The position numbers and the translations under genes were made by a program. The notes beneath the pieces are model-generated. The model ran no database searches. It was not told the origin of the DNA and was given only the letters and a program-made list of their open reading frames with translations. From contig NZ_BBLY01000006.1 in the NCBI RefSeq assembly GCF_000971175.1, positions 135,143 to 177,087 on the forward strand: a stretch of 41,945 bases of DNA. Direction: 5' to 3'. Position 1 is the stretch's first letter. Each line of letters starts with the position of its first letter. This document shows, one piece after another, positions 20,925 through 29,801 of this stretch. This stretch comes from Demequina pelophila (GTDB lineage: Bacteria; Actinomycetota; Actinomycetes; Actinomycetales; Demequinaceae).

Positions 20925-21578
20925 ATGACCGACGAGACACTCCCCCTCTCCTCGGACCCGCTGCACGGGTCCGAGGAGATTCGCGCCTACTTCGGCGACG
21001 TCTACCCTCGCGTGCTTGCGTTCGCGGAGCTGCTCGCCGACCAAGGTGTGACCCGGGGCCTGATCGGCCCGCGGGAAGTGTCGCGCCTGTGGGAGCGACA
21101 CATCCTCAACTCGGCCGCGCTCGCGCCCTTCCTGCCGTCGGGCGTGGTGGCGGACGTCGGCTCCGGAGCCGGGCTTCCGGGCATGGTGCTCGCGGCCATG
21201 GACCCGGCGCGCGACTACATCCTCATCGAGCCCATGGAGCGGCGCACGCAGTGGCTCTTCGAGGCGGCGCGTGACTGTGGCATCGAGAACGTGCGCATCG
21301 TTCGCGGCCGCGCCGAGGAGGTCGCCGAGTCCGTCGAGGCCGACGTGGTCACGGCCCGCGCGGTGGCATCCATCGACAAACTGGTGAAGTGGTGCTCGCC
21401 CCTGCTGAGCGCCCAGGGCCGGATGGTGCTGCTCAAGGGACGCAGCGCTCCCGATGAGCTCGAGCGCGCGAAGTACACGCTGCGCAAGCACCGGTTCACA
21501 GGCGAAGTCCACGAGGCTCCGACCCTGCCGGGCGTCGAACCGACGACCGTCGTAGTGCTGTCTCGCAGCGGTTCCTGA
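20925..21578 (+). CDS. rsmG: 16S rRNA (guanine-N7) methyltransferase RsmG
   Basis: 217-residue SAM-dependent methyltransferase that modifies G527 of 16S rRNA. The motif VVADVGSGAGLPGMVLA binds SAM; LWERHILNSAALAPFL upstream is also characteristic. ATG at 20925 follows a parS site with no ordinary Shine-Dalgarno, so translation may depend on coupling with jag, which ends 19 nt earlier. Confidence 0.94.
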   Translation: MTDETLPLSSDPLHGSEEIRAYFGDVYPRVLAFAELLADQGVTRGLIGPREVSRLWERHILNSAALAPFLPSGVVADVGSGAGLPGMVLAAMDPARDYILIEPMERRTQWLFEAARDCGIENVRIVRGRAEEVAESVEADVVTARAVASIDKLVKWCSPLLSAQGRMVLLKGRSAPDELERAKYTLRKHRFTGEVHEAPTLPGVEPTTVVVLSRSGS

Positions 21579-21696
21579 ACCGGAGGACTGCGCCTCGACG
21601 GATGCAGTGCCGGTCAGGTCCCGCACCGGTGACCGGCATGACCCGCGTGCGCACCGCACGGCCGTGAGTATCCGGTCGCACGGGCGCACCCTCGAT

Positions 21697-21759
21697 TTCC
21701 CCACAACTGTCCACAGTGGCCCGTGCGTGGTTCGTCCGATTCCGACACTGTTATCCACA
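21697..21759 (+). promoter_or_regulatory. DnaA-box cluster upstream of parA
   Basis: TTCCCCACA (21697-21705), CTGTCCACA (21707-21715) and a perfect TTATCCACA (21751-21759), all in the same orientation. They lie in the 377-bp gene-free gap between rsmG and parA, 200-260 bp before the parA start. Confidence 0.7.
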
Positions 21760-21897
21760 GCCCGTTTTGCGTGCCGATCTTCACAAACAGGCATCCCGCT
21801 CCACCGGATCCCGAACGTGGTCCGGTAGAGTCGGACGCGCCGTCGCGGCCCTCGGGGTGTCGCGCGACGTGCTCGAGATGGCGCCGAGTGGAGCGTG

Positions 21898-21911
21898 GTT
21901 TCACGTGAAAC
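21898..21911. other. parS: parS site 2
   Basis: GTTTCACGTGAAAC, exact core, 44 bp upstream of the parA start. ParB binding here could affect parAB expression. Confidence 0.92.
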
Positions 21912-21955
21912 CGGGAACCCGTGCTGGTGCGCGGACGAAGGACGAAGGGACACGA

Positions 21956-22936
21956 GTGGCACTCGAGAACGACCAGGCGACGGACCGCGACGCCGTGGTC
22001 GACCCGCTCCGCCCGGGACCCGACGACGCGTTCGCCGGACTGGGGATCGACGAGGGCAGTCCACTGGCTGCCGAGATGATCAGCACGGAACGCAAGCGGC
22101 GCTCGCTCGAGAGTCAGGACTTCCCCCGCCCTCGCAAGACCAGGGTCTTCGCCGTCACCAACCAGAAGGGTGGCGTCGGAAAGACCACGTCGACGGTCAA
22201 CGTGGCCGCCGCGCTGGCGAGCCAAGGCGCCCATGTCCTCGTGATCGACTCGGATCCTCAGGGCAATGCCTCGACCGCGCTGGGTGCGGAGCACCGTTCC
22301 GGAACCCCGTCGATCTACGACGTGCTGCTCGAGGACATGCCGATCGAGGATGCGGCACAGGTCTGCCCCGACATCCCCACGTTGTGGTGCGTCCCCGCGA
22401 CCATCGACCTCGCGGGTGCGGACGTCGAGCTGGTGTCCCTGAACCGTCGCGAGTACCGGTTGCGCGACGCCGTCACACGGTTGTTGGAGACCCGCGGCGA
22501 CGATCTGGACTACATCCTGATCGACTGCCCTCCCAGTCTTGGACTCCTGACGCTGAATGCCCTCGTCGTAGCGTCGGAGGTCCTGATCCCGATCCAGTGC
22601 GAGTACTACGCGCTCGAGGGACTCACGCAGCTGATCCACACCATCGACATGGTGACCAAGCACCTCAATCCGGAACTGCACATCTCGACCATCGTGCTCA
22701 CCATGTACGACCAGCGGACCAACCTGGCGCGTGAGGTCGCGAACGAGGTGCGCACGCACTTCCCGTCGCAGACATTGGAGCAGACGGTGCCCAGGTCGGT
22801 GCGTGTATCGGAGGCGCCGGGCTTCGGCAAGACCGTCATCACCCACGATCCTCGATCGAGCGGGGCGGTCGCCTACCTGGCTGTGGCACGAGACATCGCG
22901 GTGCGCGGCGCCGCAGAAGCGGAGAAGCAGAAGTGA
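21956..22936 (+). CDS. parA: Chromosome-partitioning ATPase ParA
   Basis: 326-residue Walker-type ATPase that drives origin segregation with ParB-parS. The deviant Walker [11 protein letters not shown] starts at residue 71, followed by [15 protein letters not shown] and the [16 protein letters not shown] switch region. The first ~60 residues are an acidic/polar extension common in actinobacterial ParA. GTG at 21956 has AAGGGA five nt upstream; an ATG at 22077 would remove part of the extension. The stop overlaps the parB start (GTGA). Confidence 0.95.
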   Translation: MALENDQATDRDAVVDPLRPGPDDAFAGLGIDEGSPLAAEMISTERKRRSLESQDFPRPRKTRVFAVTNQKGGVGKTTSTVNVAAALASQGAHVLVIDSDPQGNASTALGAEHRSGTPSIYDVLLEDMPIEDAAQVCPDIPTLWCVPATIDLAGADVELVSLNRREYRLRDAVTRLLETRGDDLDYILIDCPPSLGLLTLNALVVASEVLIPIQCEYYALEGLTQLIHTIDMVTKHLNPELHISTIVLTMYDQRTNLAREVANEVRTHFPSQTLEQTVPRSVRVSEAPGFGKTVITHDPRSSGAVAYLAVARDIAVRGAAEAEKQK

Positions 22937-23991
22937 GCAAGCCGAAGCGCGGCCTGGGACGCGGCCTGGGCGCGTTGATCCCCACCGAGGCGATTCCTAC
23001 GCAGTCGGCGAAGGACGAGGAGGACCGCCCTCACCACATGTTCTTCTCGGACACCGCGACGGCCGCCATTCCCACCGCTCCCGCGGAGGCAGTTGCCGAC
23101 GTGGTCTCCGCTGAGATCCCCCTCTCGGTCGCCGGCGACCCCGACGACACGGGCCTCGTGGCGGTGCCCGGAGCAACGTTCGCACACATCGATCCTCACG
23201 CGGTGGTGCCCAACCCGCGCCAGCCCCGCACCGTCTTCGACGAGGAGGCGATGCAGGAGCTCGTGGGTTCGATCCTGGAGATCGGCATCCTGCAGCCGAT
23301 CGTGGTGCGCCCGAACCCCGCCGGCGGGGGCTACGAGCTCATCATGGGCGAGCGGCGTCTGCGCGCGTCGAAGGATGCGGGGCTCACCGAGATTCCCGCG
23401 ATCATCAGGTCCACCGAGGACGACGACCTTCTTCGCGACGCGCTCGTCGAGAACCTGCACCGCAGCCAACTGAACCCCCTCGAGGAGGCGGCCGCGTACC
23501 AGCAGCTTCTCGAGGACTTCGGGATCACGCACGAGCAGCTTGCCGCGCGAATCTCGCGCTCGCGCCCGCAGATCTCGAACACCCTCCGGCTCCTGCGCCT
23601 GCCGGCTCCCGTGCAGCGGCGTGTTGCCGCTGGCGTGCTCTCCGCCGGCCACGCTCGCGCGTTGCTGGGCCTGGAGACTCCGGAGGAGATGGAGCACCTT
23701 GCCAACCGCATCGTGGCGGAGGGACTGTCCGTCCGCGCCACCGAGGAGATTGTCGCCGTCGGCGTGCAGGCACCTCGCAAGCGCCGCCCGGTCGCACGGC
23801 CGGGTGGACGCACCGAGGCGCTCGACGAGCTCGGATCGCGCCTGGGCGACCACTTCGACACCCGGGTGAAGGTCAAACTGGGGCGGTCGAAGGGGTCCAT
23901 CACGATCGAGTTCGGTTCGGTCGACGACCTCAACCGGCTCGTGGGAATTCTGGATCCCGCGGATCCCGGCGTGCTGCCCGCACAGCAGTAG
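22933..23991 (+). CDS. parB: Chromosome-partitioning protein ParB
   Basis: 352-residue CTP-dependent clamp that loads at parS. It begins [16 protein letters not shown], the ParA-contact region. The CTP-binding motifs are [13 protein letters not shown] and GERRLRASK, and [14 protein letters not shown] leads into the helix-turn-helix ([18 protein letters not shown]). The C-terminal dimerisation domain follows a basic linker. Seven matching parS sites lie nearby, five directly downstream. Confidence 0.96.
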   Translation: MSKPKRGLGRGLGALIPTEAIPTQSAKDEEDRPHHMFFSDTATAAIPTAPAEAVADVVSAEIPLSVAGDPDDTGLVAVPGATFAHIDPHAVVPNPRQPRTVFDEEAMQELVGSILEIGILQPIVVRPNPAGGGYELIMGERRLRASKDAGLTEIPAIIRSTEDDDLLRDALVENLHRSQLNPLEEAAAYQQLLEDFGITHEQLAARISRSRPQISNTLRLLRLPAPVQRRVAAGVLSAGHARALLGLETPEEMEHLANRIVAEGLSVRATEEIVAVGVQAPRKRRPVARPGGRTEALDELGSRLGDHFDTRVKVKLGRSKGSITIEFGSVDDLNRLVGILDPADPGVLPAQQ

Positions 23992-24027
23992 GCTCAACTG
24001 CCGCGCTTGAGGACCACCTGCGCGGGC

Positions 24028-24043
24028 TGTTTCACGTGAAACA
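24028..24043. other. parS: parS site 3
   Basis: TGTTTCACGTGAAACA, the full 16-bp consensus. Confidence 0.95.
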
Positions 24044-24182
24044 GTGCCGCGTCGGTGATGAGCGTGGGTTTGGTCAACCGGGCGAACCGGGCGCGCGGGT
24101 GCGTGGTTGCCCGCGGCCGGCACCGGAACTTGGTTCTTGAGGTGACAGGTGGCGGTCGAAGGCGGATGTCCCCGCCGCAGAT

Positions 24183-24196
24183 GTTTCACGTGAAAC
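24183..24196. other. parS: parS site 4
   Basis: GTTTCACGTGAAAC, exact 14-bp core. Confidence 0.93.
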
Positions 24197-24370
24197 CTGT
24201 ACCGGGCCCCGCGGGGCCGACTTGCGTGGCGGACCGTCCCACCGGCCCACGCGGAACGCGCAGGCCGGCGGTACACGCGCCCAGTTGCCCGTGGCCATCC
24301 CCTGGAGTGGGGGCGCTACGGGCATTCGTCCTTGCACGTCGAGCGGGATGGGGTGGGATGGTGGCCACGT

Positions 24371-24384
24371 GTTTCACGTGAAAC
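24371..24384. other. parS: parS site 5
   Basis: GTTTCACGTGAAAC, exact 14-bp core. Confidence 0.93.
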
Positions 24385-24439
24385 GTTGACCATCCATGCG
24401 GGGCGTCGCGGCTGAACCCTGGAGTGGTGCCCGGGCGAT

Positions 24440-24570
24440 CCGCGGGCCAGGTCGAGCGAGCGCCTCACCGAGCCGCCAAGCGCGCGCTCGTGGTGTGCGG
24501 CACACAGAAGCTCCATGTCCTCGTGATCGCAGGATGGGCGCGGGGTGCGCTTCCGCGCTGGCCGGCGTGG
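24440..24570 (-). pseudogene. Possible HNH endonuclease remnant
   Basis: The minus strand encodes CDHEDMELLCAAHHERAL (24479-24532), which resembles the zinc-ribbon/HNH end of actinobacterial HNH nucleases (typically LELLCxxHHR). No upstream HNH core or start can be recognised and the frame runs into parS-bearing sequence. If real it is a decayed fragment. Confidence 0.25.
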
Positions 24571-24807
24571 CCTTGACGGAGCCTCGACGGAGCCTTCAGA
24601 CCCACCTAGGGCTCGGTGGCTGTGGCGACCTCGTCGAATCCGTTCACATCTGCCAATCAAGCGGGCCTTGCCCATGCGAGGGGCGGCTTCTGGTGACCCC
24701 TGCGGTCGATGCCGGATGACCGATGACCGATGGCGGCCGCGGGCCACGAGAACGACGCACCACACGCAGCACACGCGACGGACGCGCCACACGCGACCCA
24801 CGCCGAT

Positions 24808-24821
24808 GTTTCACGTGAAAC
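24808..24821. other. parS: parS site 6
   Basis: GTTTCACGTGAAAC, exact 14-bp core. Confidence 0.93.
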
Positions 24822-24902
24822 CCGGACGCCGGTGTGCATGCGGGCGCAATCCGAACTGCCGCGTCAAGCCTGACGATCCCTGCCGGCGCAGCGCCACCAC
24901 AT

Positions 24903-24916
24903 GTTTCACGTGGAAC
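24903..24916. other. parS: parS site 7 (one mismatch)
   Basis: GTTTCACGTGGAAC, one base off the consensus core. Single-mismatch sites often still bind ParB. Confidence 0.75.
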
Positions 24917-24962
24917 AACGACCCTAGCGCGGGGCCCTCCCTGTCAAGCGCGGGCTTTCGAC

Positions 24963-25829
24963 TCAGACGCAGGCCTCGTCGACGACGCCTCGAAGGCACA
25001 GTGCCGTCCGCTCCACGGACATGAGCACGAAGCCGCCATTGCTCGGCGTGCCGAAGACGTGCAGTCGCATGCCACCCACGGAGTCGTCGCCGAGCCCCAG
25101 CACGTCGTAGGTGATCTCTCCGAGGTCGCCGACGGTGGCCGGCACCGTCAAGGAAACAACGGAGAGAGGATCTGAGCTCGCGAATTGCTGTGCGACGAGG
25201 ATTCCCAACTCGGGCATCGTCGACACCGTCGGTCGGGAGCCGATCGCGTCGACGACCGCGGAGGTGGCATCGTCGACACCGCCCAGGTACATCAGATGTG
25301 AGCCCTCGGCCCAACCCGTGGTGCCGCCGGCCGCCACCTCGTGCCACAGCGACCCGTCCACCAGTCGAGTGCGTCCCACCGCGATCACGTCGTCGGCGAG
25401 GGGGCCGAGCTCAGCCACGGCGACTCCGTCACCACCGGGCGACGAACGCAACCGCAGCGCCTCGTCGTGAGGGATTCCCACCACCCCAAGAACGTCGCCC
25501 TCGGCCGGCCCCTCCGCGACAACCTCACCAGGGAGATCCGCGGAGTCCGGAACAGACGACACGGTCGGGGAGGGTGAAGCCTCCGGTGACGCCGACGTCG
25601 ATGGGACGGGCGAGGGAGCGTCCGAATCTGCGGACGGCACGGACGGGTCCTCCGCGGGACCGGGAGTGATGATCGGAGCGGTGACGGCAGGCTCCGCAGC
25701 CTCGACGGAGGGGCTCGCCGCCGGTGCCCCGGAGGCGCTGGGCACGCCGGACGAGTCGCTGTCGGCACCACAGCCGGCCGTCAGGAGCAGTCCCGTGACG
25801 GCCCCGCACCATGCACCGCGCCTTCGCAT
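24963..25829 (-). CDS. Putative lipoprotein with SH3-like domain
   Basis: 288 residues. The N-terminus MRRRGAWCGAVTGLLLTAGCG is a lipoprotein signal with lipobox LTAG-C. A long Ser/Pro/Ala-rich acidic linker follows (about residues 25-115), then a bacterial SH3-like segment (DEALRLRSSPGGDGVAVAEL to LWHEVAAGGTTGWAEGSHL) and a beta-rich C-terminal region. It is probably anchored outside the membrane and may contact peptidoglycan; the function is unknown. The start was chosen to match the signal peptide. Confidence 0.75.
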   Translation of the reverse strand: MRRRGAWCGAVTGLLLTAGCGADSDSSGVPSASGAPAASPSVEAAEPAVTAPIITPGPAEDPSVPSADSDAPSPVPSTSASPEASPSPTVSSVPDSADLPGEVVAEGPAEGDVLGVVGIPHDEALRLRSSPGGDGVAVAELGPLADDVIAVGRTRLVDGSLWHEVAAGGTTGWAEGSHLMYLGGVDDATSAVVDAIGSRPTVSTMPELGILVAQQFASSDPLSVVSLTVPATVGDLGEITYDVLGLGDDSVGGMRLHVFGTPSNGGFVLMSVERTALCLRGVVDEACV

Positions 25830-25992
25830 GGGAACCGACCCCCGCACCGCAGCGCCCCGCGCAGTCCCTCCGCGCGGCAACCCCGCACACTCCGATTCTA
25901 CGCCCGGCGGTCCGACGACCCTCGGTCAGGCATCCCTGCGCCGCGGCAGCGCGCTCCAGGGGCGCTACGGAGCCATGGCGCGCCCGAGAGAA

Positions 25993-26940
25993 CTACCTCG
26001 CGGAATGCCGCGCGAAGGCCTCGTCGACGAGCTCCCCGTACACCGCAGCGAGGTCGAGACCCGCGGCCTCGGCGGCCTGCGGGAACAGGGAAGTCTCGGT
26101 CATACCAGGGACGATGTTGATATCGATGACCTGAGGCACGCCCTCGCCGTCGAGGATGATGTCCACCCTGCTGAGGTCCCGCAGGCCCATCACGCGGTGC
26201 ACCTGGAGAGCGGTCCGCTCGGCCGCCTCCCTCGCAGCGTCGCTCAGTCGGGCCGGCGCGAAGTACTCCACCCGGCCGGGGTTGTACCGCGCATCGAAGT
26301 CGTAGTCACCGTTGTCGGTCACCATCTCGACCGCCGGCAGCACCCTGGCAGCGTCCCCCGTGCCCAGTACGCTCATCGCCACCTCCGTGCCGATGACCGC
26401 CTTCTCGATGAGCGCGGTGTCGCCGTACGCGAAGCAGTGCACCATCGCGCTGGCGAGGTCCTCGCGCGACTGGACCACGGACACGCCCAGCGCCGAGCCG
26501 CCCCTGACGGGCTTCACCACGACGGGCAGCGAGAAGCGATCGACGATGAGGTCGAGGATGTGCTCGGCGCCCACCTCACGGAACAGCGACTGCGGCAGCG
26601 TGACATAGTCGGGTGTCGCGATGCCCTCGCGCAGCAGCACCGCCTTGGCCACGGCCTTGTTCCAGGCGACGCGCGCCTCCTTCGACCCGGTGCCCACGAA
26701 CGGCACGCCCACGAGCTCGAGCAGCGCCTGAAGGGAGCCGTCCTCCCCGGATGCGCCGTGCAGCAGCGGCCAGACGACGTCCACGTCGCCGAATCGCAGC
26801 GTGGGCACCAACTCCGAGTCCACGTCGAGCAGGGAGACCTTGTCAAAGCGACCGCGCAGGAACTCGTGGACGCGCCGCCCCGAGCGGATGGAGACGTCCC
26901 GCTCGTGCGACAGCCCGCCGGCCAGGATCAGTGCGTGCAT
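25993..26940 (-). CDS. D-alanine-D-alanine ligase family ATP-grasp enzyme
   Basis: 315 residues. The N-terminus MHALILAGGLSHERDVSIRSG and the ATP-grasp motifs VVVKPVRGGSALGVSVV and QVIDINIVPGMTETS match D-Ala-D-Ala ligases, which make the dipeptide for peptidoglycan. It is shorter than the usual 340-370-residue Ddl and lies away from other cell-wall synthesis genes except murJ, so it could be a paralogue with another amino-acid substrate. GAGGGGGC precedes the ATG. The stop of the upstream aminotransferase is 48 nt away, consistent with co-transcription. Confidence 0.82.
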   Translation of the reverse strand: MHALILAGGLSHERDVSIRSGRRVHEFLRGRFDKVSLLDVDSELVPTLRFGDVDVVWPLLHGASGEDGSLQALLELVGVPFVGTGSKEARVAWNKAVAKAVLLREGIATPDYVTLPQSLFREVGAEHILDLIVDRFSLPVVVKPVRGGSALGVSVVQSREDLASAMVHCFAYGDTALIEKAVIGTEVAMSVLGTGDAARVLPAVEMVTDNGDYDFDARYNPGRVEYFAPARLSDAAREAAERTALQVHRVMGLRDLSRVDIILDGEGVPQVIDINIVPGMTETSLFPQAAEAAGLDLAAVYGELVDEAFARHSAR

Positions 26941-26988
26941 GAAAGCCCCCTCGGCGTTCTCGGTCGTCTCAGAACAGGCGAAGCCATG

Positions 26989-28299
26989 TCAGTACAGGTC
27001 CGGGGATGGGAAGTCGACGGTGGTGCCGGCCCGCCCGCCGGAGGTGCCGAAGATCCGCACCGTCTCGAGCTCCGCGTCCACCACGGTCGCGAGGCGCCGC
27101 ACGCCCTCCCGGATGCGCTCGGGCGTGGGGAAGCAGTACGACAGCCGCAGGTGGTCGGTGCCCGAGCCGTCGATGTAGAAGGCGGAACCGGACACGTACG
27201 CGACGCGGGCCGTGATGGCGCGAGGCAGCATCGACTTGGCGTCGAGGCCGTCGGGCAGCCTCACCCAGACGTAGAAGCCGCCGTCGGGCACGTTCCACGT
27301 CGCGTCGGGGATGTGCTCGGACAGCGCGGAGATCATCGAGTCCCGCCGCTCCCTGTACTGCACCTGGAAGTTCTTGATCTGACCCTGCCAGTCGAACTGG
27401 TCCAGGTAGGCGCCGATGGCCATCTGCGACGCGTTGGACGGGCTGAGGATCGCCGCCTCGGACGCCAGCACCAACTTCTCGCGCACGGCGTGCGGCGCGA
27501 CCGCCCATCCCACGCGGTATCCCGGCGCAAACGTCTTGGAGAAAGACCCCAGGTAGATGACGCCTTCCTCGCTCATAGAGCGCATCGCCGGCAGCGGATC
27601 CTTGTCGAAGCCCAAGAGTCCGTACGGGTTGTCCTCGAGCACCAGCACGCCGTACCGCGCGCAGATCTCGAGCACCCGCGGGCGCCGCTCGAGCGACAGC
27701 GTGACGCCGCCCGGATTGTGGAAGTTGGGCACCGTGTAGAGGAACTTCACCCGCCGACCCTCCGCCTTGAGGTGCGCGAGCGTGCGCTCGAGCGCCTCCG
27801 GCACGAGCCCGTGCGCGTCCATGGGAACGTGCACCACGTCGGCCTCGTGCGCGCGGAACACGCCCAGCGCGCCCACATAGGACGGCGCCTCGGCCACGAT
27901 CACGTCGCCCGGATCGATGAAGATGTTGGTGACCAGGTCGAGGGCCTGCTGCGAACCGGTGGTGACCACCACATCGTCCGGATGCGCGCGGATCCCCTCG
28001 AGCGCCATGACGTCGAGGATCTGCTCGCGCAGCATCGGGTCGCCCTGGCCGGAGCCGTACTGGAGCGCCACCTCGCCCTGCTCGACGATGATCCGGCGCG
28101 TCATCTCGCCCAGCTGCTCGAGCGGCAGCCCGCCGATGAACGGCATGCCCCCGGCGAGCGATACCACCTCGGGCCGGCTGGCCACCGCGAACAGCGCCCG
28201 GATCTCCGAGGCCCGCATCTGGTGCGCGCGCTGCGCATACGAGCCGTACCAGGGATCGAGCCGCGTGCCCTCGCGGGGGGTGGGGGTGGCGTCCGTCAT
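26989..28299 (-). CDS. PLP-dependent class I/II aminotransferase
   Basis: 436 residues, fold type I. The PLP lysine is Lys255 in GSFSKTFAPGYRVGW. Other landmarks are YGSGQGDPMLREQI near 81, TGSQQALDLV near 114, NFHNPGGVTLS near 192 and LEDNPYGLL near 221. This is the branch of LysN/2-aminoadipate and multi-substrate aminotransferases related to MocR effector domains, but no DNA-binding domain is fused. The substrate cannot be assigned. It is upstream of the ligase gene on the same strand. Confidence 0.88.
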   Translation of the reverse strand: MTDATPTPREGTRLDPWYGSYAQRAHQMRASEIRALFAVASRPEVVSLAGGMPFIGGLPLEQLGEMTRRIIVEQGEVALQYGSGQGDPMLREQILDVMALEGIRAHPDDVVVTTGSQQALDLVTNIFIDPGDVIVAEAPSYVGALGVFRAHEADVVHVPMDAHGLVPEALERTLAHLKAEGRRVKFLYTVPNFHNPGGVTLSLERRPRVLEICARYGVLVLEDNPYGLLGFDKDPLPAMRSMSEEGVIYLGSFSKTFAPGYRVGWAVAPHAVREKLVLASEAAILSPSNASQMAIGAYLDQFDWQGQIKNFQVQYRERRDSMISALSEHIPDATWNVPDGGFYVWVRLPDGLDAKSMLPRAITARVAYVSGSAFYIDGSGTDHLRLSYCFPTPERIREGVRRLATVVDAELETVRIFGTSGGRAGTTVDFPSPDLY

Positions 28300-28323
28300 G
28301 GGGGCAAGTCTCGCACGACGACG

Positions 28324-28353
28324 CAGCCCCCCGCGGTCAGGCGGGGGGGCTGC
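28324..28353 (-). terminator. Terminator after trxB-trxA
   Basis: CAGCCCCCCGC and GCGGGGGGGCTG form a strong GC hairpin between the trxBA stop and the aminotransferase start. Confidence 0.6.
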
Positions 28354-28398
28354 GGTCGGGTCAGGCGCCAGGGCGCCTGCACGGGGACGATGGGCGGG

Positions 28399-29715
28399 TC
28401 AGGCGAGCGCCTCGTCGAAAAGTTCGGTGAGGGCCGGCTTGGGACGGGCGCCCACCACCGACTTGACGACCTCGCCGTCCTTGAAGAACGCCATGGTCGG
28501 GATCGAGGTCACGCCGTAGGCGCGCGCGAGCTCGGGGTTGTCGTCGGTGTCCACCTTGACCACCTTGAGCCTGCCCGCGTACTGCTCCGCGAGCTCGTCG
28601 AGCAGCGGCGCGACCGCGCGGCACGGGCCGCACCAGGCCGCCCAGAAGTCGACGACCACGGGGACGTCGGCCTCGAGCACCTCGGCCTTGAACGTGTCGT
28701 TCGTCGCGGCGACGGGGGCCGTGTGCACGACCGGTGCCGACGCCTCGGCCGGGGCCTCCTCGGAGGCGCCCTCCGCATCGGCCTCCGCCAGCCCGTCCAG
28801 GAAGTGCTGGGCGTCCAGCGCGGCGGCGCAGCCCGAGCCCGCGGCGGTGATCGCCTGGCGGTAGCGCGAGTCGACCAGGTCGCCGCACGCGAACACGCCG
28901 TCGACGTTGGTGGCCGTGGTGCGGCCGATGACCTGCACGTAGCCGGCCTCGTCCGTGTCGACCACGCCCTTGACCAGCTCCGAGCGCGGGTCGTGGCCGA
29001 TCGCCACGAACAGGCCGGTCGCCTCGAGCGTCGACTCCTCGCCGGAGACGGTGTTCTTCACGCGCACGCCCGCGAGCTTGTCGGCGCCGTCGAGGCCCAC
29101 CACCTGCGAGTTCCACACGAACTCGATCTTGGGGTCGGCCTTCGCACGGTCGGCCATGATCTTCGACGCGCGCAGCTCGTCGCGGCGGTGCACCAGGTAG
29201 ACCTTCGAGGCGAAGCGGGTGAGGAAGGTCGCCTCCTCGACGGCGGAGTCGCCGCCGCCCACGACGACGACCGTCTGGTCGCGGAAGAAGAAGCCGTCGC
29301 ACGTCGCGCACCAGGACACGCCCTTGCCGGACAGGCGGCGCTCGTCCTCGAGGCCTAGCTCGCGGTACGCGGAGCCGGTGGCGAGGATGACGGCCGGGGC
29401 AGTGAACTCCTTGCCCATGCCGGTGACCACGCGCTTGGTGGCGCCCTCGAGCTCAAGCTCGGTCGCATCGTCGAACATGACCTCCGCGCCGAAGCGCTCG
29501 GCCTGCGCCTGGAGCACCTCCATGAGCTCGGGGCCCTGGATGCCCTCGACGAAGCCGGGGAAGTTCTCCACCTCGGTCGTGTTCATGAGCGCGCCGCCGG
29601 CGGTGACGGAGCCCGCCACGACGAGCGGCTGCAGGCCGGCGCGGGCGGCGTAGATGGCGGCGGTGTAGCCGGCGGGGCCGGAGCCGACGATGATCAGGTT
29701 GCGGGTCTCGCTCAC
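28399..29715 (-). CDS. trxB-trxA: Thioredoxin reductase-thioredoxin fusion
   Basis: 438 residues combining both halves of the thioredoxin system in one chain. Residues 1-308 are thioredoxin reductase with FAD motif [20 protein letters not shown], the redox pair C136/C139 in WCATCDG and the NADPH motif [13 protein letters not shown]. An acidic Ala/Glu linker spans about 310-338. Residues 340-438 are thioredoxin with WCGPC (C362/C365) and the cis-proline in TSIPTM. All catalytic cysteines are intact and the frame is continuous. A similar hybrid is known from Mycobacterium leprae. GTG start with GAAGGAAG upstream. Confidence 0.94.
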   Translation of the reverse strand: MSETRNLIIVGSGPAGYTAAIYAARAGLQPLVVAGSVTAGGALMNTTEVENFPGFVEGIQGPELMEVLQAQAERFGAEVMFDDATELELEGATKRVVTGMGKEFTAPAVILATGSAYRELGLEDERRLSGKGVSWCATCDGFFFRDQTVVVVGGGDSAVEEATFLTRFASKVYLVHRRDELRASKIMADRAKADPKIEFVWNSQVVGLDGADKLAGVRVKNTVSGEESTLEATGLFVAIGHDPRSELVKGVVDTDEAGYVQVIGRTTATNVDGVFACGDLVDSRYRQAITAAGSGCAAALDAQHFLDGLAEADAEGASEEAPAEASAPVVHTAPVAATNDTFKAEVLEADVPVVVDFWAAWCGPCRAVAPLLDELAEQYAGRLKVVKVDTDDNPELARAYGVTSIPTMAFFKDGEVVKSVVGARPKPALTELFDEALA

Positions 29716-29801
29716 GTTGCTTCCTTCGGGTGCGGTGCGTACTTCGGGTGTCCGGACGGGGAAACGGCCGGTGGGGGCCAACTTGTTCCTGTTCGGACCG
29801 G

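Larger units (their letters stand above)
23992..24962. other. Gene-free centromere region
   Basis: 971 bp between two convergent genes, with five parS sites and no convincing intact gene. It also contains short CACACGC-type repeats (about 24750-24800) and a possible HNH gene remnant on the minus strand. Probably the main ParB loading region. Confidence 0.8.

Noticed and set aside
23992..24962. CRISPR array
   Set aside because: The repeated unit is the ParB site GTTTCACGTGAAAC with irregular spacing; there are no uniform spacers and no cas genes.
25666..29358. 1230-codon plus-strand open frame opposite the ligase, aminotransferase and trxBA genes
   Set aside because: It crosses several well-supported genes and their gaps and has no protein-like domain.
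28399..29715. Separate trxB and trxA genes with a missed stop or frameshift
   Set aside because: The reading frame is continuous through a plausible acidic linker and both domains are complete.
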